Both the position numbers and the translations under genes were made by a program. 64,000 nucleotides of DNA from positions 1-64,000 of the forward strand of contig JAVXUO010003201.1 of the NCBI GenBank assembly GCA_033065855.1. The letters run 5' to 3'. Below are positions 22,950 to 32,979 of the stretch, in pieces. Position 1 is the stretch's first letter. Every line of letters begins with the position of its first letter. This DNA comes from Escallonia rubra (Eukaryota > Streptophyta > Magnoliopsida > Escalloniales > Escalloniaceae). The notes beneath the pieces were generated by a model. It had not been told where the DNA came from and searched no databases. It worked only from the letters and a program-made list of their open reading frames with translations.

Positions 22950-23460
22950 AAACGGTCTACGCCGGCGGCCTCATAGCGCCGCGAGAAGTGGAAAAACCGC
23001 CGCTGTAGGATTTCGCGGCGCTAGGCGACCGCTGCCTTTACTCGCGTTTCGGTAGACTTATGCCGGCGCTCAAAGGGGTCTATACCAGCGGCCGGCCGCC
23101 TCTAAAACGGCTCCCTCATCCGCCTTCTAATGTTACTAATGGCAGCGGTCTGAACCTATGCCGGCGCCTACGAGCGCCGGCATAGGTTAAATTTTAATTT
23201 CTTATATATTTGGAATAAATAGCAAAGCCAGCGTTAAGGACCGCTGTGGTAGGTATCGTTTTTATTTTATTAATCTGTTGAATAATTGGAGCTATGTCAA
23301 CGGTTATGTGCGCCGTTATAGGTTTCCTTTTGCATTTGTTTCTTCGAATGTATGGACTTATGCCGGCATGTACGACCGCCGGCATAGGCTTGTTTTAAAT
23401 TTATTTTAAAAAATAATTCTCTTATGCCGGCATTACTTACCGCCTCCATACATTATCGCC
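22950..23460. repeat. CACTA-2 left subterminal repeats
   Basis: Repeats of 'ttatgccggcg' and 'cgccggcataggtt' occur in both orientations. They differ from the TTAGCGACGG words of the first CACTA, so the two elements belong to different subfamilies with different terminal binding sites. Confidence 0.85.
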
Positions 23461-26067
23461 CAAAAGAAAAGAAGAGCAATGGTAGACACTGCTGACATTG
23501 CCTACTACCTGTATATATATAGATCTGCATTGTTTCTGGCATTGCTATTCTTCATACCATATAGCTAGTGAAAACCAAATGCAAGTTAAATCTAAATCTA
23601 AATTAAGACTTGATTGGTCACAAAACAACTGCAATCTATTCAAATCCAGAACAATAACACGTTTGTCTAGAAAGAAGAAGCGAAGTCATATACTTTTTAT
23701 GAGTTTGTACAAAACCTAGTAAATCCTCATGCACATTTCCAAATCAACCCGGCAACCGTCCATGCACATGACCAATATTAACCACCAAGATCGAGATTAA
23801 TCCATTTCCATTCACCTTGGCAACAACCTGATACAGAGGTAACACGTGTTAAATGATAAACAAAAGACTTGATATTAGAGTGATAAATAGTGTTAATTTA
23901 ATTATCTTATAAGACACAAATGTTTATCGTCATCTGCATAAGGAGCATAAAGAGTCGGATGTCATAGTCTTGATCCTAATCTTACGTATGGTAAAGTATG
24001 CAGGAGTATAAAGTTGCTTTGTGCCAACCTGAGGCTGGTGCAGCAGTTGTGGATTCTTTCTGCAGGAAATGTTACTATACCAAATTACCAACCAATGACT
24101 TAAACCGGATGTTACAACACTCTTGGTTAAGCACCTAGATTGGAAGGACAAGAAGAAGGAGCTCCCATTTTAAACCACAAGCATACAAACGAATACTGGG
24201 ATTCATTTTCTCATACTAGATACTACATTGGTATACCAAAAACCACAAAAGGTCCTTAATCTTCAATCGCAAGAACCAACAATATAACCCCAAAAACCAA
24301 AACTAAATTTGTCATAACTCAATTGTTAACATAACTTCAAACAGTGCTAAATTATCCACTTGCATGGACCAAGAGAACTTATACCTCATCAGCATATTCT
24401 CAAAAGAAAAACAAAATGGGAAAGAAACTGGTACTTGAAGAGCTTCAATCATACAGGTTGTCTTCTTACACATCGAAGCCACCCCATTATCAGTCAACAA
24501 CTTGGTGATCTGCCAACTAATTTTGTTTGTTAATCACTTCATCTAAGCTATATCATTGGAACTTCAAACACACATGAATCGGCATCTTGCAAATATCTAA
24601 ACTTGAAGTGGTCATTAATCAGCCTTTGAGAGGGCTAATGTTTTGAGCATAAAAAATATATAGCTTCCCAAAAAGCAGAAAACTTCTCAAGGTTTTTCCT
24701 GAGAACTAGTCTACGTAATTGGGGGTCAAGTTCTAAGAAATAATTCACTTTGTAACAGTTTTAGGCGTTTGGAGTTTTGGGTATGATCATTTTAACTTGT
24801 TAGTCATGAAACTTTTTGTTGGCTTTTTAAGCTAGAAACAATTAGAGTTAATCACTTCATCTAAGCAATATCATTGGAACTTCACACACACACGCACATA
24901 TAAATACAAATTGTCAGCATCTAGCAAACATCTAAACTCAAAGTGGTCATTTTAATCAGCCTTTGAGAGGGCTAACGTTTTGGTCATCGAAAATTGGGTT
25001 GCAAAAAGCATAAAACTTCGTGAAAAATAATTCACATTCTAACAATTTTAGGCGCTTGGGTTATGGTGAAGATCATTTTAACTTGTTAGTAACGAGACTT
25101 TTTGTTGGCTTTTTAAACTGGAGACTATTACATGGTACCGTTTAACCTAATTAACCCCAAAGGAACGCCAAATATAGGCCTTCACCGCTTATGAGTTGTT
25201 TTTCAAGTCACTTACAGGGGAGCTTGGTAGGTCAGGAAGCATTGACAAGAGTAGGACACTCCTTGCATATCTATATGATCGCTAATGTCTACTATGAACT
25301 TCACATATAACTAAGCTATCAATTCAAAGATCTCATGCACTGAGAAGCTACAAGTTCAAAATAGCAAACACACTTGCACACGATGACAAGATTTTCAACT
25401 CAAGCTGAAAGATCAAGTCAAACTATCCAAGAGAAAAATCAGTATGATTGAGGAGACAATAGTTCTAGTCAAAGTAACTAATCTATTTACCATCAACTGT
25501 ATATATGGAAATGAATCCCTCTCAAAAAAGAGCGAACGTAACCTAGTACATGACTTCCTAGGTCAGCCAGAATAATTCACAATGCATTCCAAAAATTAAA
25601 AAAAAAGTAATCCATACCCATCTCGACATTCAGATAATCAGTAGCCCAAGCAACTCTATCATTGAGCTGTACATTCATAGCGATAATTGTACTTACCAAT
25701 GAAATAAAGCACTTCCAATAAGTCACCACCAAACCCAATTTACAATTATCAAGAACCCACTCCAAACCATTTAAGATTTGGTCAAACCCTCATCACAGAA
25801 GAGTAAAAATAGCAGCATCAAACCACACACATCTTAAGTTCAAAGTGTAACCATAGATTTCAAGTTAAGCCACTTTAATTAGACCTACCAAAATCATAAT
25901 TAGCTAGAAAACCTCAAAACAAAAGAGGATTAAATTAAACCCTTACCCAGCTCAAATAGACCACGCCCAGTTCATAATCACCAAGAAACCACATTAAAAA
26001 ACACAAAACTACCTATACCAACTACAAAAAACAAATACTAAACATGCCAAAATCAAGAAAAACACAC
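23461..26067. other. CACTA-2 interior, unassigned captured sequence
   Basis: The interior is intron-like sequence on the minus strand. One exon-like piece (24500-24429, LTDNGVASMCKKTTCMIEAL, followed by a gtacca donor) and another near 24150-23930 are framed by splice-like signals, but I cannot name them. Two adjacent direct repeats of about 280-300 bp, roughly 24534-24840 and 24850-25130, share 'cagcctttgagagggctaa' and 'gactttttgttggcttttt'-type blocks. Confidence 0.4.
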
Positions 26068-26173
26068 CGCAGATCTTGATGGGCGCCTCAAGCTCCAAAA
26101 GATTGGGCTGCTGTAAGAAGATATCCTTGGACCTAAGGCAAAGTTGCCTGATCTCCAACTCGGAGAGCTGCAC
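26068..26173 (-). pseudogene. Captured PP1 phosphatase exon
   Basis: On the minus strand this stretch encodes [20 protein letters not shown], then [16 protein letters not shown]. It is a near-perfect match to the conserved N-terminal segment of type-1 Ser/Thr protein phosphatase catalytic subunits, just before the catalytic GDIHG motif. It is flanked by an acceptor (tccaagcag) and a donor (G/gtgtgt). I did not find the following exon with GDIHG or GDYVDRG within the element, so only one exon plus flanking intron-like sequence was captured. It cannot give an active phosphatase. Confidence 0.75.
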
Positions 26174-26784
26174 CTGCTTGGACCATAAAACAAAGAGATA
26201 GCACAAGAGAGAGTATAACTAAAAGATAACACTAAGTTCTTTTAAAAGGGTATGCAAATAATCAAAAAAGTTGTTCTTTCAACTCAATTAAACGCCAAAG
26301 GCTTACCTCTGCTAACTAACGGCTAGTTTGGAGGAAAAAGAGAGGCGAGCGGGCTGCTGCTGCCGCGACGGCGACGACTCCACGAGACCCAGATGTATGA
26401 AATTTGGAATCAGAACATAAAAATCTTTTCAAAACATGATGGAAACAATCAATTGTACAACAATCGTTGCATGGGTGAAAGAAATAGCTACCGGATTAGA
26501 TGGAATCCCAAATGTGTTCAATCTGGAACAATCCTTCCAGAGAAGCGTCGAGACTTCAATCTTTGTTCAATCTGGACAGATTAATTGAGAATGGAGAAGA
26601 GAGAAGACCGAGGGGGGAGGGAGGGAGGGAGGGGGAGAGAGAGAGAGAGAGACGAACCTGACGCCGCATGGTATGGGTGAGTCGTGTAAGAGAGACGTGA
26701 GAAAGACTGAGAGAAAGAACCAGAGTCGTGTATGTAGTGGAATAAAGCATTAAAAAAAAGGAGAAAAATTGAATGTAAATCAGT
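26174..26784. other. CACTA-2 interior upstream of the PP1 exon
   Basis: Upstream of the PP1 exon on the minus strand is GC-rich sequence (26330-26395) and a pyrimidine-rich leader-like tract. On the plus strand the latter is 'gggagggagg' followed by (ga)n at about 26610-26652. This looks like a captured 5' UTR and intron. No first PP1 exon is certain. Confidence 0.4.
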
Positions 26785-27035
26785 ATTTCCTATGCCGACG
26801 GTCAACGAGTCGGCTAAAACAATTAGACCGTCGGCGTAGATAGTAATTTAGCGCTAAATTTTGGCGCTCATACTTTGGGGTGAAAATATCACCTATGACA
26901 GTGCCAGACATTTGACCGCCGGCTTAAAACATTGTTATAGATTCTATAACGGCGGTCATGGTGGAGGCGTCGTCGTAGCCCATATACAGCAACGCCTGCG
27001 GGCGAGCGCCGACATAGAGCGTCGCGACAGATCAC
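26785..27035. repeat. CACTA-2 right subterminal repeats
   Basis: Degenerate 'tatgccgacgg', 'ccgtcggcgtaga' and 'gaccgccggc' words in both orientations mirror 22950-23460. Confidence 0.8.
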
Positions 27036-27051
27036 TTTTTTTGTAGTGTTT

Positions 27052-28620
27052 GTGCTATTAACACCCACCAATACTATTACGAGAAGTTTCTTCTTTAGTT
27101 AAAACAAATTAGAAACAATAAAATGTGATATGTTTTATGTACAGTGTTACAAAAATTGAGACCTATCATACATAAGTATTAAAAGTCTCCATCTTTCGTC
27201 AACTTTTTCTCTTACGATTATATTCTTTGTAACAGTAAGTTTAAACAAATTGCTCCATGCGAGTGCGCTTCATGCCAACAAGTCCTATTAAATATATTGT
27301 TGGTTAGCATAAAAAAAATTCTATGTGGATTGAGAAAAACTTTGAAGACTGTGCCGAACTATTTCCTTAAAGATGATATATACTATCAAATTAGCTGACA
27401 ACAATAAAGAGGTATGCAAGTATTGCTTAACACATACAATATTATCCAAAATTTGCATTTTTTTACCTTCATTAGTTTCAATCAAGTTAGTAGGAACAAC
27501 GATGGTAGCTCAAAAAAGTAGCACATAAAGAAATTCAAAAATAAAAAAAGCCTTAAAATGATGATAATGCATATGTTATATTCAGCACCCTCAATACCAA
27601 AGTTCGCGGGGGGGGGGGGGGGGGGGAAGTAAAAGGAAGAATTGAGTTAGATAATACTTTTTTTTTTTTTTGGAAGAATCATAATTGTAATTTATATGAC
27701 CTCTCGGTATGAAAATTTGAACTTAGGACCTTGAGGTTATTCCTCAAGGCCCTTTTGTCACTTTACCCATGCCTTGGGGTTGAGTTAGATAATACGTTTA
27801 ATAATTAGTTTTTCCCAACTTTCATTAGAGTTGAAGAATTAGTAGCCAATTCATTTTCATGAAATCATCTAAAATTGTTAGTTGAGAGTTTAAACTAACT
27901 TATCTTTGTGGCTTGCTTTAATTTGTTTTTCCTTTTTTAATTATATAAAAGGCCTTTTTTATTTAATCCGGTGCATTTTGCACGGGTCCATTAACTAGTC
28001 ATTACTAAATCAAAGAAGTGCACCTCATATATAAATAATACAGAGTATTACAAATACGATTGACTTTATCGCACATATTGAATCCCGGTACGATTGACTT
28101 TATCGCACATATTAACTAGTCACTTTATTGCACATATCAAATCTATAAAAGAAATTTAAATCTTGCAAGATATATTTAAAATGTTGTTTTGAAATTGGAA
28201 AGGAAATCCTTTCTCATAAAATTCCAATAGTAGATGTTGCATAATTTTTGTAACTTATATTTTTAATGGTTAGTAGGTTTTGAATTGGCCCAATTTAGTA
28301 AGGAAAGAATTTTGGCTAGCAAGTGGTGTTACAACCCCTCATATAAATATGATTAATGACGTCTAATTAGCGACACTAAACAATACTACTAAGATTTAGC
28401 TACGACTTGGATTGAAGTCAAATTCTATCCTTCGAATAGATATATCCATTGCATTGTGGTTGATGATTAACTAATATTTTGGCCCTTAGATTTTACTATG
28501 CTTCCTTCATGGAATGCTACCACACTGAATGTTAAACTTTGCCGTAAATTACAACAATATTTTGCCAAAATTGTTTTTCTTTCTTATCAAACTAATTGGA
28601 AATAATATATAGGTACTCCT
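27052..28620. repeat. Segmental duplication, copy A, block 3
   Basis: The first part (27052 to about 28020) matches 43350-44510. It has a G-run at 27607-27626 that copy B lacks. From 28137 to 28617 the sequence is a second copy of 20836-21310 in direct orientation, starting 'caaatctataaaagaaattt'. Copy B lacks this extra piece at the equivalent place. A short 'cgattgactttatcgcacatatt' unit is also repeated at 28060-28115. No gene is visible. Confidence 0.8.
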
Positions 28621-28871
28621 TTGACTAAATCAAAGGAGTGCATCTTAGAGTGATAGCCGTCAGACATTAAAATAACCTATTGAATTTTGTTCAAGCCATG
28701 CCTAAAATTCTTCAGGCTGAGGTTAGCATCAAGAACCCAGAGTATAAAATATTACACAGTATGTCTCAGGTGGCAGATTGCATACGCCATTCTTAACAAA
28801 TTAATGAAGTTCCTTCTGACGGTGGACTTTTGAATGTGGACTTCTGAAGTTCCTGCTTGACATACGCCATT
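28621..28871. other. Upstream region of truncated P450
   Basis: Partly similar to 44590-44700 upstream of the intact P450, including 'gaagttccttctgac' and 'tggacttttgaa' words. It presumably is the promoter region of the P450 duplicate. No TATA box is called with confidence. Confidence 0.4.
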
Positions 28872-28969
28872 CTTGTTTGACTTCCAGATGTGGACATTTC
28901 ACACCTTCATTACCTATAAGAAACACATTTTCTACTACCCTACCTCATCCTTTGCTCTGCTTGACCATA

Positions 28970-29036
28970 TGGATTTCACTCTCTCATGTCTACCGCTCTT
29001 TGGGCTGCTCTATGCATCTTTCTCTTTATTCTTCTG
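28970..29036 (+). pseudogene. CYP716: Truncated CYP716-like P450, N-terminal anchor only
   Basis: The start codon at 28970 opens the frame [22 protein letters not shown]. It is the same as the N-terminal membrane anchor of the gene at 44785 apart from two residues (F for L, P for L). After about 22 codons the similarity stops abruptly and CACTA-type sequence begins. The preceding 100 bp are also shared. It is therefore a gene truncated at the copy A/copy B junction and cannot encode an enzyme. Confidence 0.9.
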
Positions 29037-29039
29037 CAC

Positions 29040-29447
29040 ATCAATCCCTGCGGTTTAAACCGTAGGGAAAGGCATCAAAAATTTTAAAAAATGGCCACAG
29101 TTTAACCTTAGCCTACGGAATGTACCGTAGGTATATCTTAAGGTATCTATAGGGGTAAACTTATGGCTACGGTATCATCCGTAGGCATAGGCTTCAAAAA
29201 TTAAACTTATCCTTACGGTTACACCGTAGGCTTATCCCCCAAGAACCGTCGCTATAAGTGGGTTAATACGAATTCGGCATATGTATATAGGCTACGGGAT
29301 AACCGTAGGGATAACATTCAACCCCGTAGGCATAGATCTAGGGCATTGCCACTTACGGCTACAGTACTATAGTACCGTAGGCATAACAATACTTGGCACC
29401 TATGCCTACGGTACTATACCGTAGGCATAGCTGGTTTTTCTTGTAGT
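29040..29447. mobile_element. CACTA-type remnant at the duplication junction
   Basis: This 0.4 kb piece is packed with head-to-head words such as 'ctacggt...accgtag' and 'tatgcctacggtac'. It ends 'tttttcttgtagt', a CACTA terminus minus its last base, at 29447. There is no left CACTA end; the piece begins within the truncated P450. Its subterminal word (CTACGGT) differs from both intact CACTAs, so it represents a third subfamily. Confidence 0.7.
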
Positions 29448-31541
29448 AACTGTATAGTTTTTGAGATGTACGACTGTAAATAGTTTCATCTTAAAGGCAA
29501 TACAAGGAATTTTGACCCAAAAAAATGTTTCTTGAGCAGATTGTTTTCCAAAGTGAGGGCCTTCCAATTTCGCTTCTTAGCTCTGTTTTTATCACTTTTC
29601 CAACTCGAGTTGTTTTAAAATGATCATGTGTTCATTATCCACCAAAATATATACTAGACGTCTATGATGTTTCTTCAAGTTTATCTTGCTGGTTTTGATA
29701 AGCTTTAATGATATTTATTTAAACTTTCATTTCCTTGACATGCATTAGGTTGTGCCTTATGCTGTTGCTTTTATGACCCGTGCATTTCGGGATTGCTCAA
29801 ATGTACGTGTTTATGCATGGCATGTTTCTTAAAATTTTTGGTACATAAATGTGTGTGCTCAGCTGTGTATAACATGTGTATAACTTGATCACCTTAGCTT
29901 AGTCTATATTAAAGGATCATAACGAGATTTTTCTTACGCTAATAATGTAATGGCTAGGAGTAAGCTGGAATAGCATAGCTATTATGATCCTTTTAAGCCC
30001 AATACACATTTGCCTAAATGTAATATGTGCAATATATCAACGAATGAGTTTGTGTGTTCTGTAAAATAAATGTGCAAAATTGGTATATCACGCAGTAAGA
30101 GCAGATTATAAGCCTTTTAATCCAATCAACCCATGTTGATCCTATGAAATCTCCATTTACTCCCGTTAAATGGATATAATGCTTTACCATTCGCTGCTAA
30201 TATACTTTATAAGTTTATTTGGTTACTGTAACATAGTAGACCATAGCAACCTCTGAAGTACTAATCCTTTTTCTTTATACACGAGTTTTGTATTTTACAG
30301 TGCGTGGTTTATTTTGTTTATTTTAAAATACTTATACGGTGTTATACATGATTCTTCATATTATACTTTTGCGAAACTTTATTTCGCTATTTGAAAGTGA
30401 TTTTAAGATGATAACGGTCAAAGTTAAGGCCCTAACATGTATATATCCAAAATAGATAGAGTTTTAGAATTGATTTTTCCAGTTCAATAAGGTTTACAAA
30501 AATTGGACAAATTAATTAAGATAACAAACCATAGTAAGTATTAATAAGTAAGAGTGAAAAAAGAAAAGAACACCAAAACATATAGGATGATGTTTTGCAT
30601 AACTAAAAAGGTAAAAGAGAAAATCTATGCTAAGAAAAGCTTACTTTTTAATTTGTAAAGATTAATCATTAATTTCATACATGATTTTCGTTGTTTACAT
30701 TTGCGAGATTTTATTTATATTTGCGAGATTTTATTTTATTTGTTTTAAGTGTTTTTAAGAAGTTAGTAGTCCAAATTGAAGCCTAATATGTTAATCTATG
30801 GATTATGTTTTGTTTTCAAAGATGTGGATTTGGTTTTATTTTTTTAAGTTTCATAAGATTTACAAAAGTTGGGCCAATAATTCCTACAAATTTTTTAATC
30901 ATAAATTCATACTAAAGAATTGGTAAGTAGGGGATGATTTTTTTTATTTTACATTTTTGAGATTTTATATTGTTATTTTAAGGCCTAATGATTAAAATTA
31001 AGGCCTAATGTATAAGTATATTGATTAGGTAAAGTTTTAGAAGGTATATAATTAGTTTCTTAGTTTTATAAAGTTTAACTTTGAGTATTGTTAAACACGT
31101 TTAATGACTTACATGTGTTCTTAATAGTTTGGAAGATTTCTTAATGGTGTTCTTCATACAGCATTTAGGGAGACATAGTTTGGTTCGGTAGTTAAAGTAT
31201 TTATAATGGTTATGTGTAAAAGAAAGTATTTGTGAGGAAACATAGGTTGACTTAAATGTGAATGTCAAATCTGTAAAAGAAATTTAAATCTTGCAAGATA
31301 TATTTAAATGTTGCTTTGAAATTGGAAAGGAAATCCTTTCTCATAAAATGCCAATAGTAGATGTTGCATAATTTTTGTAACTTATATTTTTAATGGTTAG
31401 TAGGCTTTGAATTGGCCCAATTTAGTAAGGAAAGAATTTTGGCTACCAAGTGGCGCTACAACCCCTCATATAACTATGGTTAATGACATCTAATTAGCAA
31501 CATTAAATAATGCTACTAAGATTTAGCTACGACTTGGATTG
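29448..31541. repeat. Segmental duplication, copy B, block 1
   Basis: It begins in a LINE 3' tail ('aactgtatagtttttgag', short A-run near 29520) and matches copy A 8667-10233. It then continues without a break into the match to 20691-21116. The junction at about 31124 is the empty site of the LINE in copy A. No gene is present. It is interrupted at 31545 by a Tat retrotransposon and resumes at 41504. Confidence 0.85.
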
Positions 31542-31544
31542 AAA

Positions 31545-31967
31545 TGTTACTACTTAAATCTTGATCGGGACCACAGCTAGGAAATGAGCCTGCAAAATAG
31601 AAACACAGAGTGACCACCGGGGATGTTCCGGTGGAGGCGGCTCCAATGCTAGAGTCAGAACCACGCTACTAGGGTAGGATTCTGAATAACTGAAAATGCA
31701 CTGAGTGCTTGTGTGTGAACTTGTCTGTGTACCTGAGGATTTGCCCAATATATAGGTCATTTCTAGACTCCTCTCTTCTTTAGAACTCTTTTCTGACTGA
31801 TCCTTCTTGTAGAAGAGCCATGTTAGGACTCTTCTTTTAGCACTTGAGTCCTTAACGGCTTCTATCACCTCTCTTAGGTTCTATCCCGATACAGATTCGT
31901 TAGTCCACTCAGAGTCAAACATGCCACGTGTCATTAGTCGGTTGGGTGGATATATTTAGCCATATCA
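31545..31967 (-). repeat. 3' LTR of the Tat element
   Basis: The LTR starts TGTTACTACTT and ends CCATATCA on the plus strand, so TG...CA in both readings. It pairs with 41078-41503. The polypurine tract lies immediately next to it: plus-strand 'taatgccccctgtctttg' at 31968-31985, an AGGGGGCA-type primer on the coding strand. Confidence 0.95.
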
Positions 31968-32109
31968 TAATGCCCCCTGTCTTTGACGATTCCCTCAAGT
32001 GAACAGTTAAAGGCATATGGTGTAGAAAATCGACCAAAAACCGTTCAGCCCCAAATTTTCCATGTCCGTTGTTCAGAGGAAATTTTGAGTGTTTCAACAC
32101 TCAAAACTT

Positions 32110-32660
32110 TATGTTCGAACGATCTGGTCGGACATCCTGCTTGGGAGGCCTGGTCGGACGTTCTAGTCGGGACATCTGCTCGGGCGTTCTGGTCGGGATG
32201 TATGGTCAGGCGTCCTGCTCGGGAGGCCAGGTCGGCCTTCCTGCTCGGGAGGTCTGGTTGATCATCCATGCTCGGGTGGTCTGCCCGGGTCTTCTGCTCA
32301 GGGTCTCTGGTCAGGCGTCCTGGTCGGGATGTCTGGTCGGGCATCCTGCTCGGGAGGCCTGGTCGGGCATCCTGCTCGGGAGGCCTGGTTGATCATCCCT
32401 GCTCAAGTGATCGTCCTAGTCGGATGTCTGGTCGGGCATCCTGCTCGGCAGATCTGGTCGGGAGACCTAGTCGGGAACCCTGGCCAGGGACCCTGGTCGG
32501 GACACCTGGTCGGGAAACCTGGTCGAGAACCCTGGTCAGGAACTCTGGTCGGGAACCCTGCTCAGGAATCCTGCTCGGGAGACCTGGTCGGGAACCCTGG
32601 TCAGGAACCCTGATCGGGCATATTGTGCATATTTAACACTCTGCACGGGCACTCTGCTCG
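32110..32660 (+). repeat. GC-rich minisatellite (CTGGTCGGG-x-CCTGCTCGGG)
   Basis: About 550 bp of 10-13 bp units such as 'cctggtcggg', 'cctgctcggg' and 'accctggtcgg' run head to tail. The units form visible higher-order groups around 'gggcatcctgctcgggaggc'. All frames are open, giving artificial Gly/Arg/Ser-rich ORFs on both strands. It lies between the 3' LTR and the start of the antisense gene, where Tat elements often carry variable tandem repeats. Confidence 0.9.
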
Positions 32661-32979
32661 GGCACTGCCATGTGTCGGGAATCAATTCAGTTGTAACGTT
32701 CCTTTAGCCGCCAAAATTGTAGCGGTTAAATTTTGAATTTCAAATTTTAATACTCCGGGAAACACGCCAGACGTGAATTAAATGTTGTCGCCTTTACAAT
32801 GGCGGTTACTCCAACTCCTATCTATATATATTTGGAGCTCCTCTCCTCATTTACCCCCTGCTACTCACTCTATCTCTGTTCGGCTCATCTCTAACAATAA
32901 ATTATTCTTATATTTTTCTTGCTCGGCACATATCTATATCCCTTTAGTAGCTCTAAATATCGTAGAGTCTATTTAGAAT

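Larger units (their letters stand above)
22940..27048. mobile_element. Second CACTA element, gene-capturing
   Basis: The element runs from CACTACAAGAAAAACGG at 22940 to the complement-type end TTTTTTTGTAGTG at 27048, with a ttt duplication (22937-22939 and 27049-27051). The paralogous locus at about 43340-43355 reads 'gatcatttgtgctattaac' without interruption, an exact empty site. It is 4.1 kb and non-autonomous. It carries subterminal arrays and pieces of host gene sequence on the minus strand. Confidence 0.95.

Noticed and set aside
26393-26584. Plus-strand 63-codon frame in CACTA-2
   Set aside because: Opposite to the PP1 exon and leader; no features of a protein.
26556-26805. Ser/Leu/Pro-rich small proteins
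   Set aside because: They arise from the (GA)n and GGGA tract within CACTA-2.
32045-32636. Collagen-like or Arg/Gly-rich proteins, or a CRISPR-like array
   Set aside because: All frames are open because of a 10-13 bp minisatellite; there are no unique spacers and the organism is a plant.
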